DNA of 64,000 nucleotides from Spirometra erinaceieuropaei (GCA_902702965.1 CACRXP010000002.1:3616357-3680356), one strand, 5' to 3'; positions 21,170-34,031 are shown, numbered from the stretch's first letter. Notes: generated by a model from the letters alone, not told the origin. Made by a program: numbers and translations.

Positions 21170-21580
21170 TGATCAACAAACCATGACCTTAGCAGCCTGG
21201 CAATTCTCCGGTACCTGGTTCCCTGCCGGTACATGTACTTGCGCTCCCGCTGGGTGTACTGGTCGTGTGCATGGCTGCCCAGTCATCCACGTCCTTTCTG
21301 TTGTTGTTGTCGTTGGTCCAAATCCGGGTAAAGTGTTTGTTGTGGACCAGAGGATGTGGAGTGGACCGCCAGGCTGCGGGTTCAGCCGCGCCATCCACCT
21401 GCGCCCCCCCCCCGCCTCCGATTTTCTTGCCTCTGTCTTTACATCGGGGTCAGGTGGGGGGGGAGAGAGTGCGGTAGATGCTGCGCAAGCCTACTCTCAC
21501 CACAAACTAATTCACGCGTAAGTCACCGTGCGTGCTCTCACCTCGCTATGAAGCACACGGTGGACATCGTCGGATGAGAG
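21170..21580 (+). repeat. Dispersed GC-rich repeat C, copy 3
   Basis: Inverted relative to copies 1 and 2. Landmarks: GCGGGTTCAGCCGCGCCATC, CACCTGCGCCCCCCCCC, TTGCCTCTGTCTTTAC, GGTGGGGGGGAGAGAGTG, GTAGATGCTGCGCAAGCCTA, CACGGTGGACATCGTCG. It also carries a TTGTTGTTGTCGTTGG stretch. ORFs up to 112 codons overlap it on both strands without motifs. Confidence 0.65.
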
Positions 21581-21837
21581 GGTTGAGCTACCATTATGGA
21601 GATATCTGTGTTACTAGCCGCGCTTGACCAAGGCGTAAAACAGCCAATAACATTGAGCAGATAGCTCCACCACGGGACTTTGATAAAAAATCTGTTGGAG
21701 GGGGGGGGGCGGTGAAGATGCGAAAAAAGTGCATCAGGGTGGAGGAGAAGTGTTCACGGAAACCTCGCTGCATGGCCTAGTCTTGGCTTTCCGGAGCGCC
21801 ATGCATCAGCGAGTCTACTGGCAAATGCAAGTACCTA

Positions 21838-22828
21838 CAGTAGATGTGCTAACTCATTAAGTGTCAACCAAAATTTAAAATGCGTTATCGTTTTGAAAAG
21901 ATAAATTAAGTAGTGTTGTAAAACTAATCATGATGCAGCATAAAGCATAATGATCCAGTTACCTCCGGGTATCGGCTTTCGAAAGAACTTATTTTCGGCT
22001 GCATGCAAGATCAACACTCTGCAAAAATGACTACCTAACTAACATGCAACTTTCTCATTGAATTTCGATGCCCTTGAAAATTCAATTATATTTCATGGAA
22101 AACATGCATAAAAATATCCATTCTTTTACTTATTCGGTAGCAAATCACGTCTTCTTCCAATTCTATATTCAAAAGAAGAGTATAATCCGGTGTTAAAAAG
22201 CTTTTCTAATTCCCGAATAATTTTGAACCCGACCTGCTGTTACACTTACATTCAGGGTTTCAAAACTACAAGCTGTATATTTTCCGTGTACGGAAAACCA
22301 TGCATTTCTCTAAGGTGTTAAGAGGAGACCATATGAGGTTCATAAAATTAAGCACTGGATTTGGGCAATATTGTTAACTTTACAAGCCACATTCGTAAAT
22401 GCAGATACATGACGTTTCATGAACGGCCATTTAACGGTATTAAAAAATCTCACAATTAGAAACTTTTTTAAAACCGAATTATACTCTTCTTTTGAGTATG
22501 AAATTGGAAGAAGACGTGATTTTCTACCGGATAGGTAAAAGAATGCATATTTTATGCATGTTTTCCATGAAATATAATTGAATTTTCAAGGGCATCGAAA
22601 ATCAATGAGAAAATTGCATGCTAGTTAAGTAGCCATTTTTTGCGGAGTATAGATCTTGCATGCAGCCGAAAATAAGTTCTTTCGAAAGCCGACACCCTGA
22701 GGTAACTGGATCATTATAGATTTATGCTGCGTCATGATTAGTTTTACAACACTACTTAATTTACCTTTTCAAAACGAGAACGCATTTCGAAATTTTGGTT
22801 GACATTTCATGAGTTAGCACATTTACTG
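21838..22828. mobile_element. Fold-back element, subfamily A, well preserved
   Basis: 991 bp between TA dinucleotides (21836-21837, 22829-22830). Tips are CAGTAGATGTGCTAACTCAT and its inverted match. Arms of nearly 400 bp pair closely (CGGCTTTCGAAAGAACTTAT against TAAGTTCTTTCGAAAGCCG), so the transcript could form a long double-stranded hairpin. The ~230 bp centre is unpaired and contains GTATATTTTCCGTGTACGG. The centre is in the opposite orientation to that of 27238-28230. Confidence 0.9.
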
Positions 22829-23340
22829 TATGTGCTTTTATTACTTTCAGCGTACCTTCTAGCCCATCACAGTAACTACACACGTGCACTTAACTACCGA
22901 GTTGAGTCGCCCATTGGGAATTGCCAAGGGTCGAGTGGGAGAAGGAGTCTGGATGCAGACGGGCAGGATACCTGATGGCGGTAGGTTGGGGAGGATACGA
23001 TGGTGACAGGACTAAAGGCTAATAAGAAATAGACAAATTGGACCTGTCAGGGAAAAGACAGCATCGGTAGCTGGACAGCTGCACTAATGAGCTTAATCTA
23101 TCACAGTTTCTGCTACTTGGTACTAAATGGGCTGTTTTTTGATTGTAATTGAATGGGGAGATGGTCGACAGTAAGGCGAACTCGCAGACCCACAACTTCA
23201 CAATAGCAAAGACCCCTCCGTCCATTTCCTGGCCCGCAGAATTGGGGAATTCCATGCGTACCTAATTCAAACGTCAGCCCCAGTCAGCGTCTCGGGTGCC
23301 ACCGTCCAGGGCATGAACGGCAGCTTGGTAACGGTAGGGT
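22829..23340. other. No gene recognised
   Basis: A 78-codon minus-strand ORF (23019-23255) has no motif. Nothing else seen. Confidence 0.4.
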
Positions 23341-23935
23341 GAAGATTCAGAATAATTCTGAAAGCGTCTTGCAGACGCACTTTCAATCAAGGTTTAAAAA
23401 CTACACGCCGTAGGCACTTCATGCAAGAAAAATCCCTATTTTTTAACGCTGCTAAAAAATGCTCATACAGCTTTGGAATGGGTGTGAAATATGCCGGTTA
23501 CTTCGCAGGCACCATTTATAAACGGGAAGATACGATGTTACATGAATGGACACCTCCCGATACCAAAACATTTTAGAATTATAAAATTTTTTAAATCTAG
23601 AGGTACCCTTGCTGTGGGTAAAAAATTTGAAGAAGACGTAATTTTACGCTAAATAAGTATAAGAAAGAATATTTTGTGCATGTTTTTTACGAAATATATT
23701 TGAATTAATAAGGACATAGAAATTTAACGGGAAAATCATACTAAGTAGTTGTTTCTATCGCGTGCGATTTTTGCGGGAAGTTGGAATGAAGCCCAGACAA
23801 ATGCCGGCATCCTCAAATAATTAAAATGCCTTGGAAGAGTTCCGCGCGATAAGCAGTATTACGATCCCACCCAACTAATCCTTTCTAACCAAAAACACAT
23901 TTTAGAATTTCGGTTTACATATCATGTGATAGGCC
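23341..23935. mobile_element. Fold-back element, degenerate, left-truncated
   Basis: Contains the family centre and right arm: AATAATTCTGAAAGCG, GGTTTAAAAACTACACGCCG, AATGCCGGCATCCTC, ATCCTTTCTAACCAAAAACA and a right tip ATATCATGTGATAGGCCAAC. Substitutions are numerous, suggesting an old copy nearer subfamily B. Confidence 0.6.
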
Positions 23936-25354
23936 AACCATTGCAAGTCAGATTTGACCCTAGTTGTGGGTGGGTTTGGGGCACAGGCCTTATTTTGGCG
24001 CCACGTTTCCCCTGGCCAAAATACCACGAGTGGATGGTTTGATGTGCTTTTTGTCCGTTAAAAATAAGCTACCCCGTCCACAGAATCTGACGCGAAGGCA
24101 GCCCCGTTTTACCCCCCCCCCCCGACTCCACTGACATGCGACTTTTCCAACAAGAAGACTTAATCAGTATTTACCTTCTTGCATGGAAAAGAAGAGAGCA
24201 GGCTACTCAAGGCACTGCGGCATCCGACTGGCAGTGGTTCCCCACCCCCGCCCCCTGTTCCGTCCTTCGCCGTAGGAGCTTTCGGGCCACAACGGAAGGA
24301 GGGGTTGGTCGCTGTCGCGAGTAATTAAAGGGGCTGACTGTGACATCTAGGCTGTTTCAATGCCCCCTCGGAAGGAAAATCCTGTCCCAGGGGGGGGGAG
24401 TCAGCGAGGGAGGTAAGAGGGATCGGGCAGGCGGGCGGGCGGTAGGGGATGACTGTTTGGTAGAAGCGGGCGGCTAATTATGGACAGGTGGAGTAGTTTT
24501 GACATTTGCGACCTTTCATGGCGGACGACAGAAATAGGGGACGGGAACTCCTAGGTTCCACCACCTGAGGCGGTAAATCACATGACCTCGGAAATACGTA
24601 ATGGGGCAGGGAGGTAAGCAGGTTATGCACGTCATTGATGCTTCCCCGAGCCAAGTCTACCTTCGAGTACTGCATGCCGATGATAAAAGGTGCAAAACGT
24701 GACATCCACGTGTCCTGGGCTGTTTATCATACAAGCCCTAGGTGCAAGGTCGTGAATTCTTTGTCAAGAATTTTTACCGACAGGGAAGCAAGAAGTCAGA
24801 ATGTTCCCTTCTTGCAATCGTCATACGGTCTTGCTTAACACCAGGTCTGGAAGCTCTTACACGTGTTTGATAGGACTGCGGTCGTACCGGATTAGTCCGG
24901 CCTTAGTGATACTGTAGACAATACTATCCAACCCTCACGATGGCCAAGGATAATTGATTTGGTGGTACGGACCGTTCTTTGCCAACGACAGAGGCCTAAG
25001 ACCGAAGGCACAAACCACTACCCCATGTCTTGACGGACTGCACGGAGCCAGGTTCCAAGGCGACCTCCTCTTCGCCGCGTTTATTCAGATAATGTTGTCA
25101 CATTTAAAGCCAACGACACTGAACTTATGTGACTGCCAACGAGGCAGGCGCAAAAGCAACTTCAATTGACGTTCATGGATTGCCTGAAAGGCCCTCGGAA
25201 TGCTACAGCAAAGAGTGCGAACTCTTTCTTCCCAGAGGAAGTCGGCGTACATTACTCGAAGACGGTGGTAGCATTGAACTCCTGGCATTCACTCACATAT
25301 TACACGCACAGATTAATACTACAATAGAAAAGGAGCATCGGCAGTATCAAAGTG
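23936..25354. other. No gene recognised; G/C-run-rich
   Basis: Contains a C11-type run near 24112 and G-rich segments near 24385-24445. ORFs of 62-75 codons show no motif. Confidence 0.4.
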
Positions 25355-25625
25355 CAGCCAATGCGGACCCTGGTTGCGGTTGTGGTGGCACGCCTAGGTG
25401 CGGGTTTTTGACGTGCTAGCCACCTGCGTCCCCTCCGACCTCCGGTCTTTTGGGATCGGTCTCGACACGGGGCCCAGGTGGGGGAGGACGAGAGATCCGG
25501 TAGATTTGGCGTAAGCCCGCTATCACTTTGAACTAATTCACGAGCAAGTCACTGACCCCACTCTCACCCTGCTGTGCAGCACACGATGGACAGGGTCGGC
25601 AGTGACGGCCCAACTGTCACCAGTT
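25355..25625 (+). repeat. Dispersed GC-rich repeat C, copy 4
   Basis: Landmarks in the same order as copy 3: CCTAGGTGCGGGTTTTTGAC, CACCTGCGTCCCCTCCGACC, GGGGCCCAGGTGGGGGAGGA, GGTAGATTTGGCGTAAGCCC, GAACTAATTCACGAGCAAG, CAGCACACGATGGACAGGGT. Confidence 0.6.
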
Positions 25626-25857
25626 GCTGTCGGGTCTATTGGGCACCTTTGAAAGCCCACAAAATCCGCGAATATCGTGATTCGAACGATAATGCTGCTC
25701 TTGTTCTGTCGTTTGGTAACAACCTGGCTTAAAGATACTTGAAACTGTCCACTTCTTCCAGCTGGCAGCCATTACTGTCGGCGGTCGCAGCTCCTGGCCA
25801 GAGGCGGGATTCGAAACTATTTTGGTTTTCGGAGCACCTATGAATAAACCGGCTGAT

Positions 25858-25991
25858 TCAACTATGTCATTCGCCAGAGACAGCGCATTTTATAGGTCAA
25901 CAGGATTTAATGCTAGTAGGACGACATCGACAAAGGGGTCGATGGTCAACTATGTCGTTCGCCAGAGACACCGCATTTTATAGGTTAACAA
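25858..25991 (+). repeat. Direct repeat of 45 bp
   Basis: TCAACTATGTCATTCGCCAG... at 25858-25902 recurs at 25947-25991 with three or so changes, both ending CATTTTATAGGTTAACA or GGTCAACA. The period is 89 bp, so this may be a two-unit remnant of a minisatellite. No gene is seen in 25626-26363. Confidence 0.7.
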
Positions 25992-26363
25992 GGGGTTCGT
26001 GACCGGCTAGCCGGCGTCTTAGCATGGATTTAACACCACCGGGGATCAGTCTGATCCTGTATCGTCAATGATGGGGTGTAGAACCCACAACTAACTTGAG
26101 CTAGTCTGTGGACTGTGTCATACTTTGAATGGTGGCAGAGGGGTTGTACTTGTGGGCCAACACAGGGGACCGAGAGCAAGAAGACACAGAAAATGGGTAA
26201 ATTTCTGCCGAAAGTCATGTCAAACACTCTTATTTGACAAAGAAAGTGGGCACTATAATTAAAAGATAGACAAAAAGCAATTCTCCAAAAATAATAAACT
26301 CTGAATAAGGCGCAGCTGGCAAGTTTGCATTTAGTCAGGAATTGGAAGAAATTTCGAATAATA

Positions 26364-27010
26364 CAGTGCGTGACCTATCTCATGAAATGCTGGCTGAAAT
26401 TCTGAAATGCGTTTTCGATTAGGAAGGATTATTTGGTCGCGGTTGTAATACTGATTATTTTAAGGCATACTCTTATAACATTTTGTACTCAACAGGATGT
26501 CAGCTTTTAAGTGCACTTCTTTTCCATCTCCTGTGGAAAGCGTGCTCGGTAAAAAATGACTAATTAAGTAGCATGCATTTTCCCATTGATTTTCGATGGT
26601 CTTGGAAATTCAAATATATTTTATAGAGACCACAATCAAAAATATGCTTTCTTTTAGTCAATCACTAGAGAATCACGTCTTCTTTATACTTTATACTTGA
26701 GGAAGGAGTATAATTAGGTTTTAAAAAAGTTACTAATTATGAGACTTTTTAAGACCGCGATATGTCCATTCACATAGCATCGTACCTGGCCGTTTACCAC
26801 TGCTCCTCATGAAATGTACAACATGGTCCTCATCCATTGCAAAATTTTATAAACCCTATATGATATCTCTTTAATGACATAGAAAATATGGGATTTTCTT
26901 TACGCGGAACGCATGCACCTTGTAGAATGTAATCACTAAGCGCTAATCCAACGAATGATCCGGCTCCAAACTTTTCGGAAATTAGAAAACTTTTTAAAAC
27001 CTAATTATAC
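26364..27010. mobile_element. Fold-back element, subfamily B, right-truncated
   Basis: Starts after TA (26362-26363) with CAGTGCGTGACCTATCTCAT, followed by the subfamily B arm (TTCGATTAGGAAGGATTA). It includes the centre and stops near 27010 without a right arm. Confidence 0.7.
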
Positions 27011-27237
27011 GTGCTCAAAGCGGTCTGGAAGAGGGATAAAATGTCGGTCTAGACTTTATATTTCGAACTAGAATCCCGAATATTTTAGTAATCGGGGGGA
27101 GGGGTTCTTCGAGTTGTAGATCTTATGAAACGAAAATTGACTTACCGCATTTCTGACACCCTCAGGGTGCCGAGGCGTGACACAGCTAACGTCCTCGCAA
27201 AAAAGGCCAAAAACTATACCATACTGTACAGAAATTA

Positions 27238-28230
27238 CAGTAGATGTGCTAACTCATGAAATGTCAACCAAAATTTCGAAATGCGTTCTCGCTTCGAAAA
27301 GATAAATGAGGTAATGTTGTAAAACTAATAATGATGCAGCATGAGTCTATAATGATCCAGTTACCTCAGGGTGTCGGCTTTCGAAGGAACTTATTCTCGG
27401 CTGCATGCAAGATCTATACTCTGCAAAAATGACTACTTAACTAGCATGCAATTTTCTCATTGATTTTCGAGGCCCTTGAAAATTAAATTATATTTCATGG
27501 AAAACATGCATAAAAATATTCATTCTTTTACATATTCGGTAGAAAAGCACGTCTTCTTCCAATTTCATACCCAAAAGAAGAGTAGAATTCGGTTTTAAAA
27601 AAGTTTTTAATTGTGAGATTTTTTAATACCGTTAAATGGCCGTTCATGAAACGTCATGTATCTGTATTTATGAATGTGGCTTGTAAAGTTAACAATATGG
27701 CTCCAATCCACAGCTTAATTTTATGAACCTCATATGGTCTCCTGTTAACATCATAGAGAAATGTATGGTTTTCCGTACACGGAAAATAAACAGCTTGTAG
27801 TTTTGAAACCCTGAATGCAAGTGTAACAGCAGGTCGGGTGCAAAATTATTCGGGAATTAGAAAAGTTTTTTAAAAGCGAATTATACTCTTCTTTTGAGTA
27901 TGAACTTGGAAGAAGACTTGATTTGGTACAGAATAAGTGAAAGAATGAATATTTTTATGCATGTTTTCCATGAAATATAATTTAATTTTCAAGGGCCTCG
28001 AAAATCAATGAGAAAATTGCATGCTAGTTAAGTAGTCATTTTTGCAGAGTATAGATCTTGCATGCAGCCGAGAATAAGTTCCTTCGAAAGCCGACACCCT
28101 GAGGTAACTGGATCATTATAGACTCATGCTGCATCATTATTAGTTTTACAACATTACCTAATTTATCTTTTCGAAGCGAGAACGCATTTCGAAATTTTGG
28201 TTGACATTTCATGAGTTAGCACATCTACTG
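27238..28230. mobile_element. Fold-back element, subfamily A, best preserved copy
   Basis: 993 bp between TA dinucleotides (27236-27237, 28231-28232). Tips CAGTAGATGTGCTAACTCAT and inverted ACATCTACTG. Arms are nearly perfectly complementary (CTTCGAAAAGATAAATGAGG against TTATCTTTTCGAAGCGAG), and its similarity to 21838-22828 is high, pointing to recent activity of both. No ORF. Confidence 0.9.
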
Positions 28231-28379
28231 TACTACTGGCCTAGGAGTTTTATTAAATGGACCTGTTAGGAAAGAATATTTAACGCCTAAGAATAAGTTA
28301 ACAGCATGAATCCCAGAGAGAGACATCATTCAAGGGGAGAAATTTGTAAGAAAAGCAAGGCAGAACTACCGTCACGCAG

Positions 28380-28570
28380 TCGGAATCGATAGATGGCAGC
28401 CAATCATATGCGACCTAGGCCCGTAATTCTAGTAGTTTAACGTGTGACCTGAAGACCAAATGCATCAAGTCTTAGATAATTGTTTATGGTTGAGTCATAG
28501 CCGGCTGATGGCGGATAATAAGGCGGAAATGGCCATTGCGAGCCCCTTATCGGTAACACTCCATAACTTT
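28380..28570 (+). repeat. Degenerate tRNA-derived SINE
   Basis: The body GCCGGCTGATGGCGGATAAT-AAGGCGGAAATGGCCATTG is recognisable; the head around 28385-28440 (TCGGAATCGATAGATGGC) is only weakly similar to other copies. Confidence 0.55.
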
Positions 28571-31299
28571 CCACTTTCTATCCGGGTTGGGAGGAGATGC
28601 ATGTGCTATCAGCTCTTTTTGTGAAATGAGTTCTATGAGACCCAAGCAAATTTAAGACTCTCTTTCAGGCTTCTCTATCTGCTGTCATTTTAAGCGAATA
28701 GACATTATTTTAAGAAGTCAAGTCCGCAAAATGTACGCTTTCGATTATTAATCATCGCGCTCATGCAGACATTATTTTCTCTACCAGTGGGATGTGACTA
28801 ACACAAATTCAGAGCGCAGTATGATCATGTGTCTTCCCGCTTATTGACAACTATTTATTGATGCCGCAGGTAGTTTTAATCCATGCCCGGTGGTAAAATC
28901 GTCAAGCCAAATTCAATTTTGCCCGAAAATCTACTCATTATTTCGATTTTTAGAATAGGCGGTGCTTTAGATTTTAAAAAAACTACCTTTAAAATACATG
29001 CACTTTCCCCTTAATCCAATTTTCATTTTTTAAACAATTGAAATGACTTATTTACAAAACCTGTGCAAAAACCTATATTTGGTAGTTCGAAATAGTCAGC
29101 CATGAAAATTCAAACGACTCGTGCATTTTTCTGAATGCATTTTGCATCTTTACTCTCCTAAAACTTCTAACATACTTCATACCTATATTGCCCGAAGTCA
29201 TCACCAACAATTGGATCTCGCACGGGCGGTGCCTCCCCTGAGACCTACGAGGAGCGCCTCCCAGCCAAGGAAATAATCGATCTTCCCCTTCTAACCAGGC
29301 CAGTCTATTTTTCAATCTGAGTGACTTTGCCCACCCCCCAGTGGAACAGAAATGAAGTTGCGTTTACGCACTGTGCCAGAGTTTGGCAGAGTTTGCGGTC
29401 TTCAAAGTAACTGGGATATCACTTATTTCTGGCAAACTCTGGCTGGGAAGCCCGAAAACGCGCCGAACCAGGGAGCGCGCGCGAGCGACTGTGTGCTTCT
29501 TTCCATTTCACACAGATTGCTGCTACGAAGAAATGGTCTGACTGCTTGAACTGCTTTAGACTATATCAAGTTTCGACGAATCAACGAACCAGGCCTTTAC
29601 GAATTTGTGGCATACTGTAGACCATGAAAAAATGAAGGTCCGTGGAAAAGAGGGCAAGAGATTCGGTAAACTGCTAGCAGGCTGATTATTACCTGTACGG
29701 CTCAATCACAGCATGTTTTATGACAGCAAAGGTTTTCTAAAAAGCTAATTTTCTGAAGTAGGAGTACGAAAAGTTAGGGAAATTAAGCCCCAAAATTCAT
29801 GGGCACGCTTAACGAAGTAGTAAAATTGCTCACAAGCCCTTGATATAAGCCCGAATGACGCAAGTGCACGTATTTTTTGCCATTCTCTTCCGTACCTGAG
29901 ATAGCGTCTCTCAACAAGTACGTGCAGACAACGTAATTACTATTTATAGAGCATTACGACTTTTCAAAAGGACAATCTGAAAAATCCCTATAATTAACGT
30001 AGTCGGAAGTTAAGGTTGCCGTCGATTGCTAGTTTATCAGAAATATTTTACTTACTCTAAAACCTGGTATTAATATGCATTCGTGTTTCCCGTACTCACT
30101 AATGGATGCCATACGCTGGCCTTTGAAAAAAGCTAACGTACGTCACATCAAATTTTAGTTTTCTTTAGACTAAACTTAGGGCAAATTCGTATTTTCGCAA
30201 TCAAGCCGTCATTGGAAAGTAAAAAAAACGCAGAATTTGGCTAAGAATGAATTAACCTTGAAGCTTACGTCGAATTTCATGGAAAAAGTGCCTGACAGTT
30301 TGTGCATAATCTCAGCCAAAAAAACACATGTTAAGTAAGTCTGCAATATTGATGAGTATGGGAAGTCTTTTAAAACCAGTTTCGACATAATAACGTGTCG
30401 ATCTACCAGCAAATGTGATTCCAGCGCTTTGCGGAGGTAAACTGCAGAAAACTAAACACAGATTTTGGGTATTTGGGGAAAACCGAGATTGGTTCTTACA
30501 GGGATGCGATAAAGAGACAAATTTTTCCAATTCCTTTACAGAAGCCGGCGGCCTCCATGGAGTCAGTAACTGAGAGTATATGCTCTTTCCCCATGAAAAA
30601 GTGCTTTCCAAATGGGACCTGCCTATCGCTATTTGAAAGTTTCCAAGCCCCTTGGTGCTTCCATTCCTTGAGAGACCTTCCGCAAAACTTTTCAGTAACA
30701 CGAACGGAACCCACTGGAAGGCATTTTAAAGGTCAGACACGAGGTTTGGTAAGTTATTTTGCTCCGTGAACACTGCGAGTCCTCTTCACGAGAAAATGTA
30801 CTGTTTGCTCTTATATTAAATTTGTGGAAAATTTTTCCTCCCATGGAAAAGGCAGTCCGAGGTGACCCTTTCTCAGTTCATTTAAGAAAAATGACAAGAT
30901 CTATTTTGGCTTCGAATAAAGAGTGAAAACACACTGTATGTACGTGGTGCGTTCCCTTTTAATATGTTTGCGGAAAATGGTCAAGAGGTTCCTTATGTGA
31001 AAGTCCACATGAAACAGTCCAAAAAATATCCGCAGCATATGCCACAAGCCTGGAATTACTTCCACTGAACTTATTAAGCTGTCCTAGTCTACCAAAGGAA
31101 CTCAGTTTTGCATAGGCATGCCTTCTGCGCTTCTCCAAGAAGTTTATTTTTCAAAATTACCGAATATTTGACTTAAATGTTCTATTTTTCCTGAAAAAAT
31201 TTGACAACTAAGTAAACTCAATAACTATGCTCTTAGCACTTATTGTGTTGGAAGCCACGATTTTCCTAGTTAGGGCTCTGTTAAATGTTACGTAAAAAC
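28571..31299. other. No gene recognised
   Basis: About 2.7 kb of AT-biased DNA. The longest frames (129 codons at 30312-30701 on the minus strand; 98 codons at 30473-30769 on the plus strand) overlap one another and have no recognisable motif. I see no family member of the named repeats here. Confidence 0.4.
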
Positions 31300-32712
31300 T
31301 CATGAAACTTGATCACAGAATCTGATGTAGGAATTTTCAGACGCCTTAGACGTTGCATATTTTGCTCACTCGTCCACTCCCCTTAAGTAGATGCCACTTT
31401 CTTGTGCAGAAAAGATGTCTACGCAATTTTATTAAGGAAAGCGTTTTTAAATTTGAGCGAAAATGAACGTTACGATATATTAGGGCAATTTCCTATGCTA
31501 GTATCTGTCCTAGATTTCATTTGCATATCAGCCCGTTTTCCTTTGAGAAAAAAGTAGTTTACCCTTGAGGGTTCTACTAAACAAAGTTTGCCACGCGTGA
31601 AAATTGATTCTTTGCCCGATGCCAACGACGGGACTCAGATTTCCAATAGGGAGATTTTATCGATTTTTAAAGGCCGGATTAGCAAATCCGTGCGATTTCG
31701 TGTCATAAAGTACAGTAATAACGCACATAGGCCGTCCTTCGTTTAAATGGGCTAAAATGGTTTTGCTCTTTGGTAAGTTATATTGATCGACATAAGAATA
31801 ACTACTACCAAATAAACACTTTCAACTTCGAACACATGAAACATTACTTTTTGTGTGGCTTAGTTTCTGCACATGCGTGATTTAGGGATGCAGCCGTCAA
31901 AACATTAACAGTTTCAGCAACATATCAAATATATATATGGTCACTCTACCGTGCGTTCATAATAACAGAACGCCGCAAAAATGGCGCAACGTAAAATCAA
32001 AGGCATGTTCTTCCTTTCGCGGAAGAAAAGTATCAGTATTTTTTTTTTAGCAGTATGAAAGAATCGACCAAAAGTTTCAAATTTCTTGGCTTCACCATAG
32101 TAAAATTTAAAGGATAGAGACATCCATCAACAAAAATTCATTACTAAAGTACTCCTTGAGTAGTTAGCTTATTGGAAAATGTTCTCTAGTTGATCGAACG
32201 CATATTCGTGTTGAATTGTGTTATGGACGTTTATTTTATACGATTATAATGTTTCCTATTTTAGAGAGTGCTCAAATGTGCCCCAGTTGACCATCTACAT
32301 GAATAAAAACGTCCAATTACTAATTACTTCGGTAAATGCCTTCAATAAGCATGTAATGTTTAAGGTTTTAATAAACACATAGTAAAAGATCTGCTTTCAT
32401 GGACCGTTGGTTAAAAACACGGAAAATCATGAGCTATTCAACAATATTTCAAAGCCGATCTGAAACTCAACGTAACCCAAAACAGAGGAGAAGTGCAAAT
32501 TAGTATCGAGGGAGGAAAATTATCTTTATATTTACAAAATAGTATGTTTGAGATTACATCTGTCAATTCTATTTTAATTGATTATTTACCGACCGGCCTG
32601 GCAACATGCGACTTTATGAAAACTTTTATTACTGTGACGTTCCTATCGGTGAAATCAAACAAAATCCTGTTTGACTTATTGAACTGCATCTCGATCAGTG
32701 TAGAAGGGTAGA
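31300..32712 (+). repeat. Unassigned dispersed repeat R, copy 2
   Basis: Plus-strand counterpart of 1925-3440. Shared ordered blocks: GAATTTTCAGACG..TTTTGCTCACTCGTCCACT, TTTCTTGTGCAGAAAAGATG, TACAGTAATAACGCACATAG, TTCGGTAAATGCCTTCAATA, GAAAATCATGAGCTATTCAA, CGATCTGAAACTCAACGTAA, GACCGGCCTGGCAACATG, TATCGGTGAAATCAAACAAA. The frame open in copy 1 has several stops here. Confidence 0.6.
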
Positions 32713-33216
32713 AAGTGCGATGTATTCTCAGGAAACCATTTTGGAATCAATACTCACGGTGTAGGTTGTTAGCAAACCGTCATGCTTGGCATTACTTTAA
32801 TCCTTAAAGGACATTCAGATATGAACTTACTGTTAAACATCATTGTCTTTTTACTGTGATATTTTCTCGTTATTTGCATGGACAGGTTTTCTATACGTCG
32901 TACCCTGAAGTTTACTAAATTGCAACATCCCGGGACTTTCAGGCTTTTCTGAAAAAGTGATATTTCTACACAAAGTAATCTTTCTTTAGTATTTCATTTA
33001 TGTTTTCAATTCCCTAAAGGTTATTCTTTATTACTATAGCTAGTGAGTCCATGCATTGGTGTCGGTTTGCGTTTGATTAACAATCATTAGTAAATTGCGA
33101 CGTCTTTCGTCTGTTATGTCACGTATTGTATGCGTGCATGTATCCAGCTTACGAAAAGTGTTAGGGCTGTTGAATTTTTTGAACACTTAACTAAAGACTT
33201 CTCCAGGCTACTACGC
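32713..33216. other. No gene recognised
   Basis: AT-rich sequence with short ORFs only. Confidence 0.4.
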
Positions 33217-33847
33217 TTAGAGGATAGCGGCCCGAGTGAACTGACAATGGTACAAATAGGATACTTCGCCAAACAATAGGTCGTAAATGACAAATTCCAG
33301 TCCAGCCACGATATCACACATTTCCCAGGCCAGAATCGCAGGCCTCATTGAATTCAGAGGCAGATTCATGAAGTTAATCAACTTTGTGGCCTTTGTTGCG
33401 GCCTCATGAAAGGACTTATCGGGACGACCTCCTCTGCTCCTCCTCTGCAAGTTACCCTCAGCGCTCTCCGTGCTGCGGCGCGCAGTGTGCGTCCCGATGA
33501 GCTCAGCAAGTTTGCCCACGAAACGGCCTCACCCCCCAGAGGAGCGGGACCATTGTTTTGCGTTTATACTTTCGTGGATGCTCAAGGCTGGACAGGAAGA
33601 TGGACTAGTTTTGAGTCCATCAGCCTCGTCAAGACTGGTCAAAATAAGGTCTGATTCTACCGCTTCCCTTCCGCCCTCCCCGGTCAGAATAGCCAACACC
33701 GCCGAACTCGTTCTCATCTCCTTCCACCCTCTCGCATCCCCTTCACCTGAGCGTAATTCTCACATCGGTAGGATTTCGTCGACATCTCTGCAAAAGTGTT
33801 GCCGCCACACCCCAAGAGCCCTCAGTTGCCGTGCGGTCAAATGTCAA
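33217..33847 (-). other. Possible coding island next to the assembly gap
   Basis: GC rises from about 33370 and frames are open on both strands. On the minus strand one frame reads through 33529-33717 and, after a single stop, 33217-33519 (KLAELIGTHTARRSTESAEG; LINFMNLPLNSMRPAILAWE). On the plus strand 124 codons are open from 33470 into the gap. I recognise no family. It could be an exon, a decayed gene or just a GC-rich repeat; no splice sites can be assigned with confidence. Confidence 0.3.
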
Positions 33848-34031
33848 NNNNNNNNNNNNNNNNNNNNNNNNNNNNNNNNNNNNNNNNNNNNNNNNNNNNN
33901 NNNNNNNNNNNNNNNNNNNNNNNNNNNNNNNNNNNNNNNNNNNNNNNNNNNNNNNNNNNNNNNNNNNNNNNNNNNNNNNNNNNNNNNNNNNNNNNNNNNN
34001 NNNNNNNNNNNNNNNNNNNNNNNNNNNNNNN
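33848..34031. other. Assembly gap (184 N)
   Basis: Run of N; any open frame crossing it is meaningless. Confidence 1.

Noticed and set aside
33590..33630. Hammerhead-like CTGATGGACTC near an inverted GGACT/AGTCC
   Set aside because: The GAAA core is missing and the first box is incomplete.
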